Shown here: piece after piece, positions 11,001 through 20,515 of the stretch | Layout: each line of letters opens with the position of its first letter | Position numbering within the stretch: position 1 is the stretch's first letter | Assembly: GCA_023525715.1 (NCBI GenBank) | Contig: CM042015.1 | Coordinates: 89,072,250 to 89,136,249, forward strand | DNA from: Cichorium intybus | Lineage: Eukaryota; Streptophyta; Magnoliopsida; Asterales; Asteraceae | Direction of reading: 5' to 3' | DNA length: 64,000 nucleotides | Notes under the pieces: model-generated | The model's database searches: none | The model's input: only the letters and a program-made list of their open reading frames with translations | What the model was told of the DNA's origin: nothing | Made by a program: the position numbers and the translations under genes

Positions 11001-12350
11001 ACCGGATTTGGTAACAGGAATACGTGATCCATCACCGACAATAACATGCGGAATTAAGCATTTATCGCTAAGAGATGTGAGAATACCTGTGTTCGCGTGA
11101 AGATGCGATGTCGCCCCGGAGTCCATGTACCATTCGTTTGAGGATGGATCTTGAAGAGCACCCGTATTATAAGTTTGAGGAATGGTAGTGGGCTGGTCTG
11201 TCAAGGAGGGAGGATCCGATGTGGGCCAGACCCAATGAGGTGCTGGCGGCTGCTGGAAGCCAGGCGGGACAGACCCAGCAAAGTGGGCCTGATGTTGGGC
11301 CTGAAGTGGCGGAAATGGAGCAGCGATAGGAGAGGCAGCAGTGGGCTGCCGCTGATAGTGGGTCGGCGGAGCAGATCCAGGAGCTGGGGGCTGAAAACCG
11401 TACCAAGGGGGCCAATATCGAGCAGCATCAGGAACAGAGTAATTACCTGAACTGGATGGGCGAGGAAGCAGGCCGGTCTGAACCGCCGGCGGAGCCGGCC
11501 AAGCAAACCAGTCGGAAGGCCACGTCGGACCGGCAGCGGGACGATTTTGTTGTTGTTGCTGTCCATTACCACCAGTAGAGCCGGCTCTACCGCCGCCCCT
11601 GTTATTTCGGCCACCACGGTTGCCCCGACCTCCAGAACGACCACCGCGGTTTGAGCCTCCACCGCGATTGGTTGCTTGATCGGTGAAGAGAATGGTTGGG
11701 GACGAGGCATTATCACCGTGAGTAGGTTGGACCGAACGAGCATGAAGCTGATTCATCCGTTGCTCCTCGAGCAAAAGCATAGAGCGAGTTTCCAGAAAAG
11801 ACGGTAAAGGTGATCGGTGACGGATAAGACTTGCAACATAATCAAACTTCTGAGATAGACCATTGATAGTGTACATTACCAAATTTTTTTCCGGAACAGC
11901 AGCATCAATATTATCCAGGAGGTCCGCCATTGTTTTGATGCGGGTGCAATAGTCGGTAACCGTGGAGTCCCCGATGGTAATGTTGCGTAACTCATTATCC
12001 AATTGAATCGCCTTTGCATCTTTATTGTCACGAAACAAGGGTTCTAAGGCAACCCAAACATCCCGAGCAGTGGATTGTTTCTTGATTATCATCTGGAGGA
12101 GAGATTGAGACATCGTTCCGTATAACCACATTTTGACGAGAGAGTCAATGCGGTTCCATTCAGCGATTTCAGCAGCGGGTCGGACAGTTGGCTCGGCTAA
12201 ATGTTCCGACACCCCAAACCCGATGCAGTGGGTTTCAAATAGCTCGCGCCAAGAATCATAATTGAGTTTTTCCAGATCAAGTATGAGAGGTATAAAAGCG
12301 CGTATGTTGGTGATACCGTATGGCTTCTCAGAATTCTTAGCATCAGCCAT
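8049..12350 (-). CDS. element B gag-pol polyprotein, 1433 aa
   Basis: One frame encodes everything needed for copia retrotransposition. Gag (residues 1 to about 225) carries LEKLNYDSWRELF and DVWVALEPLF. A Gly/Arg-rich segment (RGGRSGGRGNRGG, about 228-265) and a Pro-rich linker follow; no CCHC zinc knuckle is present. The aspartic protease motif WYMDSGATSH has its catalytic Asp near 410. The pre-integrase HHCC zinc motif runs from WHQRLGHPG to CVACQLGKH. Integrase D,D,E residues lie in HSDVW (about 601), CDNGGEF and NGKSERIIRT. Reverse transcriptase shows QTFSPVVKPATIR, QLDVKNAFLHG and the catalytic LLYVDDIILT near 1112. RNase H shows AYSDADWAG, SSAEAEYRAVA and CDNVSA. The order PR-INT-RT-RH defines Ty1/copia. 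The stop lies in the 3' LTR, so the polypurine tract is itself coding (Gly-Gly). No stops or frameshifts are seen. Confidence 0.97.
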   Translation of the reverse strand: MADAKNSEKPYGITNIRAFIPLILDLEKLNYDSWRELFETHCIGFGVSEHLAEPTVRPAAEIAEWNRIDSLVKMWLYGTMSQSLLQMIIKKQSTARDVWVALEPLFRDNKDAKAIQLDNELRNITIGDSTVTDYCTRIKTMADLLDNIDAAVPEKNLVMYTINGLSQKFDYVASLIRHRSPLPSFLETRSMLLLEEQRMNQLHARSVQPTHGDNASSPTILFTDQATNRGGGSNRGGRSGGRGNRGGRNNRGGGRAGSTGGNGQQQQQNRPAAGPTWPSDWFAWPAPPAVQTGLLPRPSSSGNYSVPDAARYWPPWYGFQPPAPGSAPPTHYQRQPTAASPIAAPFPPLQAQHQAHFAGSVPPGFQQPPAPHWVWPTSDPPSLTDQPTTIPQTYNTGALQDPSSNEWYMDSGATSHLHANTGILTSLSDKCLIPHVIVGDGSRIPVTKSGNSSISCLNPYRTLHLNRVLITPNIIKNLISVRRFARDNKCAIEFDEFGFSVKDYRTKQVLLRCDSTGDLYPVTSTSESVQVLATITSSLWHQRLGHPGHRVFQSLVSCKLIPCNLVKNKSLCVACQLGKHVRLPFSLSRTVATFPFQIIHSDVWTSPVMSASGLKYYVVFLDQFSHFIWVYPLRSKSDVFSKFVHFHAHVQNQYKSHIQIFQCDNGGEFANTLFQDLCATHGINLRFSCPYTSQQNGKSERIIRTINNCVRSLLFHAHIPPIFWVEALHMATHLLNILPSTTLNNDTPYHKLHNIQPSYTHLRVFGCLCFPHIPTDHKLSPRSTPCIFLGYPSQHRGYRCLDLATRKIIISRHVTFDETVFPFGSMTPNDPPPYEFLDHDSAPNPISNTMLHSPIPSQANPTPPPTSPEPPTPPTVSQPTSTELPPSTSVHPMTTRLRHGISKPIHKLNLHVDTSSPVPRSYSQAFRDPHWHAAMQEEYEALISNGTWVLVPRPADANIVNCIWLFKKKHNADGSLARYKARLVANGRSQRPGIDCDQTFSPVVKPATIRTVLSLAISHHWPIRQLDVKNAFLHGQLQETVYMHQPPGFRDSTHPDHVCLLRRSLYGLKQAPRAWFQRFAQYIIQMGFTHSKCDTSLFIYHQGYHTAYLLLYVDDIILTASSQLLLTKITDSLATEFAMTDLGDLNYFLGIAVSRDSSGMFLSQQKYALDILQRANMINCKSSRTPVDTSAKLDGSGNPVSDPTLYRSLSGALQYLTFTRPDISYAVQQVCLHMHDPREPHLTALKRILRYVRGTISHGLQLYSVSPHTLTAYSDADWAGCPDTRRSTSGYCVFLGNNLLTWSSKRQATISRSSAEAEYRAVANAVAETCWLRNLLRELHQPPCSATLVYCDNVSAVYMTSNPVQHQRTKHIEIDIHFVRDQVALGNVRVLHVPSASQYADIFTKGLPSALFLDFRSSLNVRDSPPVRTAGGC
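8055..8063 (-). other. element B polypurine tract
   Basis: The minus strand reads GCGGGGGGA next to the 3' LTR, the expected plus-strand primer. It overlaps the C-terminal codons of the polyprotein. Confidence 0.85.
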
Positions 12351-12524
12351 GAATGTGAGGAGAAGGAAAGCAGCAGCAGCGAATAGAGAGGATTTGCAGG
12401 TGCAAGACTTGCAGGTGCGGGAGGGAGAAGATGTACCGGCGGCGGGAAGAAGGGTAGACGACGGCTGAGGGGGAGATAAGAATGTAGAAGCGAGATATAA
12501 GGAACGATGGTTATCAGATCTGAT

Positions 12525-12536
12525 GCTCTGATACCA
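12525..12536 (-). other. element B primer binding site (tRNA-iMet)
   Basis: TGGTATCAGAGC on the minus strand, abutting the 5' LTR at 12537. Confidence 0.95.
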
Positions 12537-12675
12537 TGTTGGTTATGGAAAATTGTATCTTCTCATTAATCAGGAAAACACGTATATATACAAATGAGTA
12601 CAAGCCATGGGCCGGATATACAATCAACATATAACTAACTATACATTGGGCCTAATAATACAAGCTACGCTAACA
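12537..12675 (-). repeat. element B 5' LTR
   Basis: 139 bp; differs from the 3' LTR only in ATAACTAACT versus ATAACAAACT. Followed by the TSD CTGCG. Confidence 0.95.
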
Positions 12676-12680
12676 CTGCG

Positions 12681-13882
12681 AAAAATAAGCTCTCCTTCGT
12701 CGATGGCACCATCACTCCGCCATTCATTGATTCGTCTGATTATCAAGCCTGGTATCGAGTCAATTCTATGGTAATTTCATTGATTTTGAATTCTCTTCAA
12801 ATGAACATTGCTGAGAGTGTTATTTTTCTGCAAACGACACATGAAATTTGGAAGGAACTAAATCAGAGCTACGAATTGTCTAACAGTGCCTTGATCTACC
12901 AAATTCAACAACAATTATACTCAATTTCTCAGAACAGTGATGATTTCTCTACATATTACACTAAGCTCATGAAAATTTGGGATGAACTTCGTATTATACA
13001 AGACGTTCCAAACTGTTCATATGGTGCTCGTGGTAAGATTCACAAATTTCTTGAAGAACATAGGTAATTCAATTACTTATGGGACTTAATGATGGTTACA
13101 AAATCATCAGAGGCCAGATCTTAATGATGCAGCCTCTACCTTCTCTTTTAACTGCTTATTCGTTAATCATTCATGAAGAATGCCAACGTGACATCAACAA
13201 TCCAGTCGCTGTAAAAACTGAAGCTATAGCTATGCACGCTACTTCTACACCTTCAGACGCCTCTTCCGGTAATTCATCTGAGAAGTCTCTTGTTTGTACT
13301 CACTGAAAAAAAGGAGGTCATAGCAAGTCTCAGTGTTACCAGTTGATTGGTTTTCCATCAACATTCAAGTTTACAATCTGAAGAAGCAAAGTCAGTTGTT
13401 CGTAATGCCACTTCGTCATCTAGCAATATTACTCCAGAACAATATAATCAATTGATTCAGCTTTTGAACAACAATAATCTTCATACCACTTCTCAGGCTA
13501 ATACTTCAATTACCAATAATTCCATGAATCCAGAGGGCAATTATTTCTCTTGTAAAAGCTTTGTTGCAAATGTTACTAAGTCCTCTACTTATCTTCATAA
13601 ACATCATTCTTGGATTGTTGACACCGGTGCATCGGATCATATGTGTTCTAATAAAGCGTTTTTCCTTTTTCTTAATCCTATCAACCAGCCTCATTCAATT
13701 GGAATGCCTAATGGTCAAGATACTTCCATTTCATACATAGGAGATGTTCAATTACATACTTCAATCGTCTTACATGGAGTATTGTATGTTCCTGATTTTA
13801 ATTACAACCTTGTATCCATCTCCAAGTTGAATAAACAACTAAACACCTTTTCTATTTTCACTGATGAGTTGTGTCTCTTGCA
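12681..13882 (+). pseudogene. copia element A gag and protease, second part
   Basis: The frame resumes after element B with gag (ESVIFLQTTHEIWKELNQ, QIQQQLYSIS). A frameshift occurs near 13050-13080, and a TGA replaces the second Cys of the CCHC knuckle near 13304 (CTH-stop-KKGGHSKSQC). The protease motif SWIVDTGASDHMC is at about 13609-13650, followed by LYVPDFNYNLVSISKL. At 13883 the solo LTR C interrupts. The product would be particle and protease domains; this copy is inactive. Confidence 0.85.
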
Positions 13883-14402
13883 TGAAGAATATGTCTTCAA
13901 ATTGACCAAGTAAACCAAAAGGCTGCTTAATGCCCATGTGAAGAAAAGAGTTTCCAACATTGGTATGCAGAAAGTTTCAACACATGAGCCATTTTCTTTA
14001 AATGGCATGCAGAATTTTTGTTCATAAGAAATTTCTTCTAAAATGGCATGTAACCAAAATCCTATATATAGGATAGAAAACCATCTCAAAAACACACACC
14101 ACACCAAAACATCTTCTCTTCTTATTCATCTTCTTATTAATACATAAGAGTTATAAACTCTTTGTATTTTTATATTTCTCCAAACCTTTTGTAAACACCA
14201 CAAAATATAGTGAATTGGTTCTCGGCTTCCTCCGCCCGTGGTTTTTCCCGATTTGGGTTTTCCACGTAAATCCCTGTGTCTCTATTTTATTTACTTCATT
14301 CGTATTTTTCGTTGTGATTATTATCGTTTGATAATTTTGATCCTATTCCGCATTGAGCTAATATTGTCTAAAGTCAATTCGGATCCGTCGTATTTTACAA
14401 CA
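13883..14402 (+). mobile_element. solo LTR C, 520 bp
   Basis: TGAAGAATATG ... TTTTACAACA is flanked by a perfect 5 bp duplication TTGCA (13878-13882 and 14403-14407). It contains a TATA box (CCTATATATAGG near 14062) and the CCGTGGTTTTTCCCG block typical of the R/U5 of Tork/Tnt1-like copia LTRs. Removing it plus one TSD copy brings the frame of element A back in register. No internal region remains, as expected after LTR-LTR recombination. Confidence 0.9.
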
Positions 14403-14703
14403 TTGCAGGACCCTTCTTTGCAGAATAAACTTTCTCTTGGAGTGTTTGCTAAAAGGATCAACGACCTATATGTCTTTGATCACACTAATTTTCGGTAAAA
14501 CTTCTTTTAAAGTTTTTCTGTTTTTTTCATTGCCAGTTGTCAATTCTTCTGTAAACAGTTCTGTTTCAAGTTCATCAACTATGACATGGCATAAACGTTT
14601 GGGACATATTCCTGAAATTGGATTTTCAACATTGTACGAGTTACTCCTTGTGCTGTCATATTGTCAAAAGCTAATTTGTGGTCTTGTAGAACCAGAATGA
14701 ATA
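14403..14703 (+). pseudogene. copia element A pre-integrase region (truncated)
   Basis: DPSLQNKLSLGVFA continues element A. MTWHKRLGHIPEIGFSTL is the HHCC pre-integrase motif. The frame stops at about 14700 and no integrase, RT or 3' LTR follows, so A is 3'-truncated as well as doubly interrupted. Confidence 0.75.
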
Positions 14704-15235
14704 AACTTGATTCATTAGTATTTGATTATGACATTTTCCTTCATTTTTATTTTCTATTTTGTGTATCATATCAAGTAAATACCAGCTAGAATGATGTTAT
14801 TTATGTAAATTTTTAAAAGATTATTATAAATGATTAAAGATAAACTGTTGTATGTAAAAACAAATGTACAAAAATATACAAGCATCTTTTGGACATTTGA
14901 CATATGTAAGCAGTTTTTGCAACTTTGGTTTTGCTAGTAGATAAGGTAATAAATTGTTTTTTTGTTTTCATACTCAAATACAAACATCCTCTTCGTTTTT
15001 TTGTTAATTCTTTATTATAAAGTCATACCAAATAAATATAAAAAATCAAAATGCTAATACGTGGATATAGTTTTTGGCATCTTTACTTCTTTCCAATAAA
15101 ATTCTGACATGAATTGCAATAAAATAGGTAACATAATTTGAGTCGTATGTTAATCCATATTTAATGGCAACTCCACTTATTGCAGAGAATGATTCCCAGA
15201 GGCGTCCTAAAGGGAGTGTCAAATGTGAGATTGTA
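14704..15235. other. AT-rich intergenic DNA
   Basis: No ORF, RNA gene or structured repeat was recognised. Confidence 0.5.
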
Positions 15236-15433
15236 CAGGGATTATGTTGTTCAGAAGGCCTAAAAAAATTTACGTCAAGTATATTAACGACTAAAAAATT
15301 CGTCGATATCCATCCTTAAAACCATTGTGACGGATTAATGACAAAATTTCATCGTTAATCCCTTGCAAATTCCATCGTTAATTCCTTGACAATTTAGTCG
15401 CTAAAAATCTAAGGGCCCTTTTTCGTAGTATTA
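15236..15433. mobile_element. CACTA-type terminal relic
   Basis: Repeated CGTTAAT and CGTCG-type blocks (ACGACTAAAAAATTCGTCG, CATCGTTAATCC, TAGTCGCTAAAAA) end in GGGCCCTTTTTCGTAGTA, a decayed complement of a CACTACAAGAAAAAGGGCCC-like terminus. Only one end is seen. Confidence 0.45.
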
Positions 15434-15554
15434 ATGAATTTTACTTATATAAAAAAATTATATTTAAAGGCTCATTTTTATTTTTCGCATAAAACCTCAA
15501 AATCAACGAGACACCTCTAATGATCATTAAATGGAGTACGGAGAGGGTCGACTA

Positions 15555-15762
15555 GAGGTGCACATTTACCGGTTTTCGTTTTCGGGACCGTTTTTACCTT
15601 TTTTTTAAATGAAATTGAGTAAAAACGGTTTTTTAACGGTTCGGTTCGATTAATCGAAAAAATAAACACGGGATAAACAATATATAATTTATTATATATT
15701 TAAAACCTATTTAAAAACCGGATATTATAAAAAACCGGTTTGGGCTTTTTTTTGTGCACCTC
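15555..15762. mobile_element. small MITE-like repeat (about 208 bp)
   Basis: GAGGTGCACA at 15555-15564 is inverted at 15753-15762 (TGTGCACCTC), enclosing CGGTTTTCGTTTTCGGGACC and TTCGGTTCGATTAATCG. GGTCGACT lies outside both ends, possibly an imperfect target duplication. It is probably hAT-like; the superfamily is not certain. Confidence 0.4.
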
Positions 15763-17075
15763 ATTGGTCGACTGGGGGTGTTCTAATAACCTTTAACTGT
15801 ATAAACAATATATAATTTATTAAAATAATATTTATATAATTGGTGGAGGCATGTCAATATTAGAACCGGAGGGGTAAGAGATTTGTCTTAAAAAAATAAA
15901 AATCGATATGGAACGCAAATATAGAATCAAACAATGGTTTTCTGTCTTTTTAACACGTTAGGTAGGCTACCTTACTAGAGTTGATGCTGCAGCTATGGAC
16001 AAGTACAACAGTACAATGTGTCGTCGTCCTGTTTGGGCCAATTTGCTACTAGTTTATTCAACTTTTGGTAGGCCAACAGTGGACTTGTGATTATTGGATC
16101 AATCAAAACCCAATACTATCCTTGAGATAATCCGAAAATGACAAAAAGGTAAATGCATGGAAGAAATCTTAACTAAAATACCAATTCGACGTCATTTGCT
16201 GTTTAGGAATCCTAGTCCTGCCCCTTATTGGAGTTGCATTTGGTATGTCGAATTTTCAACTTGGCTCTTCATATCCCAAAGATATTAACAAGTATAAGTA
16301 TATTCAACCAAGTTAATGATACAAATCATTATTTTACCAACATAGCCTGTTTATAGTTTGACATCAAATGGTATAGTCTATGATATTTGAATTGTTGACC
16401 CCTTGTACATTTTTTTAGTATATTTGTGGTGAATTGGTGGTTTAAAAACTAAGGGAATTCCGTTGTAAATTTGTTGACATTTTTTAAAATGTGGTGAAAA
16501 TTTATATTTACAAATTGACCTTATAATGGAAGGTTCAGTTTTGTAGCTATGCGACCCTATTGCATGAACCTCATAAACCACAAGACGAAAACAAAGACAC
16601 GACTGTGTGGCATCTCCAAGTGGCATGAATTTTATTTGTCTTCTAGTTTTTATTCTGCCCACCAGAAAGAAATAAAACACAAAACTAATACACAGCGCAC
16701 AAATTCCATCAATATATACCCAAATCCACACTGTTATTATTATTATTTTTGATCTACTATATACGTATCCAACTCTAAAAGTTCATAAAACCTATCTTAT
16801 AGCGTCCCAAATTTTGATTTTTGGTTTATATACATATACATATCCAGACAACTAGCATAAACAAATCCATAAAACGCAACTTGCATCATTAAAAAATTAA
16901 TAAATTAGGCCCATTAGGTAAGTATATACACAAGTAACAAAATGTCAGAAAATCACTGAAACAATCAAAACCAGTTGTTTGAATGTTTGTTATTATGATA
17001 CCAATTAATTAGGAAACAAAAAATTAAAAAAAAAAAACCCAAATATCTAAATGTACAACACTTTTTATTATTTAA
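15763..17075. other. intergenic DNA, no supported gene
   Basis: Mostly AT-rich. Two short coding-looking stretches flanked by AG/GT (about 15963-16060 and 16205-16240, the latter reading GILVLPLIGVAFG) may be exon relics, but I could not identify them. Confidence 0.3.
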
Positions 17076-17102
17076 CTAGCAAGAGCTCCGTGCTTTGCAC
17101 GG
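17076..17102 (-). other. Helitron 3' terminus: hairpin plus CTAG
   Basis: A 6 bp GC-rich stem with a 3 nt loop (17088-17102), an 8 nt spacer and CTAG (17076-17079), with T as the next host base on the minus strand. This matches the consensus for Helitron ends. Confidence 0.75.
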
Positions 17103-17135
17103 TTTTTTTTTTGCATTTAAACATAACCCTGTAAC

Positions 17136-17501
17136 TAGGGGTGGAATTGGTACGGTACCGGGGTATTTTCTTGTATACCATGTACCGTACCAACTATAAT
17201 TGGTACAAAAATTCAATTACCAGTACCGTACCAAATATACTTAGTACCAACTTATTTGGCTACCAACAAGTTTGGTTAGTACATATTGGTATTTGTATAT
17301 ACCAAAAACTTTTACTTTTAGGATTGTTTGCCCTAATTGACCGTCGCTTATTTGTGGGTTACTTGTGTTATTAGTTTGATAATAATATCAATTGTTGTTT
17401 GAAAAGGAATTGGTATTAAGAGTTGTTTTAGTAATTCATTTCCTAGTGTGACTTATTAGTTATTGCTCCTAATTAAAACATAAAAATATGATAATTGAAA
17501 T

Positions 17502-17586
<85 letters not shown>

Positions 17587-17763
17587 TTGGTACGGTACAA
17601 CAATGGTATTCAAAATTTTATACCGTTACCGTACCAAGACTGCTTGATTGGTGTGGTACTACCAGCCAAACATATTGGCTACCAAACATGTTGGCTACCG
17701 ACATTATTGGTACGGTTGGTAACGTGTTAGTTGGTTCTTCATGGTACATTTTTGCCAGCCCTA
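17136..17763. mobile_element. non-autonomous hAT element, 628 bp, with internal (TA)n
   Basis: TAGGGGTGGAA ... TTGCCAGCCCTA inverted ends are flanked by a perfect 8 bp duplication CCTGTAAC (17128-17135 and 17764-17771), diagnostic of hAT. The interior is dense in GGTAC/GTACC motifs in both orientations and holds an 80 bp (TA)n tract. No transposase. Confidence 0.88.
17504..17583. repeat. (TA)n microsatellite inside the hAT element
   Basis: About 40 TA units. Confidence 0.95.
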
Positions 17764-18002
17764 CCTGTAACTGCACTATAGTGGCATAAGGGTAGTTATG
17801 TCTTTTTGTTCCATTAACGGTACATGTATTATTATTTTGGTTGAAATAATACTCAATTATAACAATGTTATATTTACGTAGCTTTTCAAATAACATGTTC
17901 TAATTAAAACTTTGAAAGTGCAATGCTATAATTTGATTAATTTATCAAACTGCAATGACTTCATAGAAAGTTATTGAAAAGTAAAACACTTACTTTGTTG
18001 AT

Positions 18003-18700
18003 CATCCATCCACAATAGTCATAGCATAATCAGCAACCTGTACAAAATTAATCAAATCAGTATGAATAGTCTTTTATTATAAGAAAATAGAAAAAAAATA
18101 TGAGAAATAATTACCAAAGGCTTTCCAGAAGGCAAGTAAACTCTCTCGAAATCAGGATCCCATTCAACGTGATTGTCGGATTTAATCCCAACACCTTTTA
18201 AATTTCGGAAATTTGCACCCTTTCTTTTAGGGATTTGGCAGAGACATTGGTAATCGTCGTCGTTTAGTTTGATTGGACGGTAATCGTATAGAAAATGATT
18301 TGAAGCATCTTTACCAGATGCAACGAATCCACGCATATCTAGATCCAATTACAAGAAAATAATAAAAAGAAGAAATTAGCAGTTTTAATTTGAACAAATA
18401 TAGAACAATTCGCGGGAAAATGTGTGTCACTCACCGGATTTTTTGAGACTGATAAACTTTTGGAATTCTTTGTTGGGTTTCTCTCGGAGTACATTTCTTC
18501 TCTTGTCTCGTAATTTGGTACCTAAAAAGAGTAAATAACTTGTTATTTTTCAACCTTCGAAATGAATAAAAAGTAGAAAATCGAGAATAATGAAAATTAC
18601 TTACATCAGGAAGGTCAGATATGGCGTTCAGATATGGCGTCACCGAGGTACAACTCCTTCTCAAATTCAAATTTAACACTGACACAAGTGTCAACTTCTT
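18003..18700 (-). pseudogene. chromomethylase (CMT-type DNA methyltransferase) fragment
   Basis: Chromomethylases methylate cytosine at CHG sites in heterochromatin. Four exon-like blocks in order on the minus strand match the methyltransferase domain. The first (18604-18690) has ELYLGDAIS and DLPDV but is broken by a 13 bp tandem duplication. The second (18434-18521) has NYETREEMYSE then EFQKFISLKK in another frame. The third (18114-18340) has YDYRPIKLNDDDY and WDPDFERVYLPSGKPLV. The last (18003-18036) has VADYAMTIVDG. Splice-like GT/AG borders remain between them. The catalytic PCQ motif and chromodomain are absent, so this is a non-functional fragment. Sense direction equals that of the enclosing Helitron. 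I am confident of the CMT family; the CMT3-like subtype is from memory. Confidence 0.8.
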
Positions 18701-19188
18701 CCTAGATTATCCAACCTACGAAATTCAGATACTGAAAGTAGAAACAAAGAAGAGTGAAATTAAAGGTATTTGAAAAAATATTCACCTCGAAACTAAGGCA
18801 ATGCGTTGTTTAAGTACCAAAAGCTCGAATTTATAGCCATTGTAGCTGCCGTTTCGTTTTTGAGAAACACCGACAGAACTGTCACATAGTCAAGGATAAA
18901 GATTATAATTTACCCAAAATTACAATTTTGCGACCAAATTTTAAAAATTAGGTATAGTCAGGTACCAAAAAACGTCACTTTATTTGGAACTGTGACCAAG
19001 AACGTTATAAGAATCTCCAAAAAGGAGCACATTTGCAAGTGAACTTTTTGGGATTGAAATTGAAAAAATCAGCGTTACTTGAGGACAAAAATTACAATTT
19101 ACCCAAAGTATTATATTTTTTATCTTATAAGAAAAAAAAATCGTTTTTCAAGAAAGTACAAACGAAATATTATCATACTCATTACTCA

Positions 19189-19590
19189 CCCATGAAATAA
19201 CTGCTGAGAATGCAACACCAACTCCCATCCAAAAGAGAGTAGAACCTCTACAAACACAACAAATATTTTTACAGTCACATTTGCATTTTAAAATAAAATC
19301 AAGAATGAGGGAAAATTGGGGAAAGTACTGCTGAGAATGCAACACCAACTCCCATCCAAAAGAGAGTAGAACCTCTACAAACATAACAAATATTTTTACA
19401 GTCACATTTGCATTTTAAAATAAAATCAAGAATGAGGGAAAATTGGGGAAAGTAGGATGTATATTTACACTTGAGAAGAAGGGGGTGGCACTGTAGTTTG
19501 TGGGGGTGTACCAACAGATGACGTATGTTGATTACTTGAAGAAGAAATTCTAGCAAAAGAATCTTTCCCAAGCCTCTCTGGTTTTATAGA
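19189..19590 (-). pseudogene. Tic40 fragment with duplicated exon
   Basis: Tic40 is a chloroplast inner-envelope co-chaperone of protein import. The minus strand encodes ERLGKDSFARISSSSNQH and TTVPPPSSQ (exon near 19471-19590), the linker before the membrane anchor. An exon RGSTLFWMGVGVAFSAV follows, corresponding to the single transmembrane helix. The helix exon is present twice because of a 127 bp tandem duplication (19201-19327 and 19328-19454). Only the copy at 19189-19250 keeps its splice donor (TGG|GTGAGT). The transit peptide and the TPR/Sti1 domains are missing. Pseudogene fragment inside the Helitron. Confidence 0.75.
19201..19454. repeat. 127 bp tandem duplication in Tic40 fragment
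   Basis: Units 19201-19327 and 19328-19454 match except for one base (CACAAC/CATAAC). It duplicates the transmembrane exon and part of its intron. Confidence 0.9.
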
Positions 19591-19868
19591 CATGTGAACT
19601 CCTTTAGATTCAAATCATAACTCAAAGAAGGTAAATAAGACATTGTTGATTTGATTTTAAGTTGAAAGTATGATTCTTGACATTCGGAAGAAGGTAATTA
19701 GCTCTTTCTTCAATTTCATATACAATACAGTACAACAATTCGTTCAATTAAAAACTACACCTGACCTATGAAATTGGTATAACGGTAGCATACAAGATTT
19801 CAAGAAAAATAATAAACGAAAAAGGGGAAGACAAAGAATTACTATTTGATTTACTAATTGTTCGTGGG

Positions 19869-20515
19869 GTTGAGTCCTGGGGCTGAGAGGCTGAGACACC
19901 GCCGAGATTAAAGTTGTCGATTTGGAGCGTAAGTGCAACATTATCCTGTAGCAACCGTGACACTTTTCATCAAAATACAAAAAAAAAAAGAAAACAATAA
20001 AACTACAAAAAATGCAATCTTACCTTAATCAACCAATTTAAAGCGGTTTTCTTTTGAGCACTTGGAACCAAAGCATCCGTTAAAGATTGTGCAGCTTTAT
20101 CAAACTCAACCTACATGTACAAGTTACAACATTAAAACTTTACACCTCATTTTTATACTAAAACGCCATCCAAACAAATAAAAAAACAATTTAAACCTCA
20201 TATTTTTTGACATGTGAAAACCTATCTCTTCTGAAAAATGTAGCAAATCCATCAATAGTCATAAGACTTCCATTAGAAACCTCGGCTGTCTTCTTCTTAT
20301 AGAAAGCTTGGTAGCCATGTTTGTCGAGGTCGAGTGCAAAAAATTCATCAAAATGATCACTTTGAACCTAAAAAGCAATTCTTTTTAGCAATTTTTTTCA
20401 CACACTATACGAAAAAAAGTAATTAAATTATGAAATTATAATGTATACCTCTTGAAGACAAACAATATCGGCCCGATAGCCCATAATTACCCGCAACAAA
20501 TTTTGTCTACAGTAA
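19869..20515 (-). pseudogene. CCR4-type poly(A) deadenylase fragment
   Basis: CCR4 proteins are EEP-family nucleases of the CCR4-NOT complex that shorten mRNA poly(A) tails. Three consecutive exons are clear: 20449-20515 (RQNLLRVIMGYRADIVCLQE, including the metal-binding Glu), 20198-20368 (DHFDEFFALDLDKHGYQAF and FATFFRRDRFSHVKKYE) and 20027-20112 (FDKAAQSLTDALVPSAQKK). A fourth begins DNVALT near 19951, as in CCR4, then departs from it, so a capture boundary probably lies there. The leucine-rich repeats and the C-terminal catalytic half are absent. The upstream edge is fused to pullulanase sequence. Same strand as its neighbours. Confidence 0.85.

Larger units (their letters stand above)
7916..12675 (-). 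mobile_element. complete Ty1/copia element B, 4760 bp
   Basis: Two 139 bp LTRs (7916-8054 and 12537-12675) differ at one visible position. They are flanked by a perfect 5 bp target duplication CTGCG (7911-7915 and 12676-12680). A tRNA-iMet PBS (12525-12536), a polypurine tract (8055-8063) and one unbroken polyprotein ORF complete a potentially autonomous young element. It lies inside the gag of element A in the opposite orientation. Confidence 0.97.

Noticed and set aside
16205..16240. Exon-like block GILVLPLIGVAFG with AG/GT borders
   Set aside because: Too short to identify, and the neighbouring block (15963-16060) could not be linked to it in a known family.
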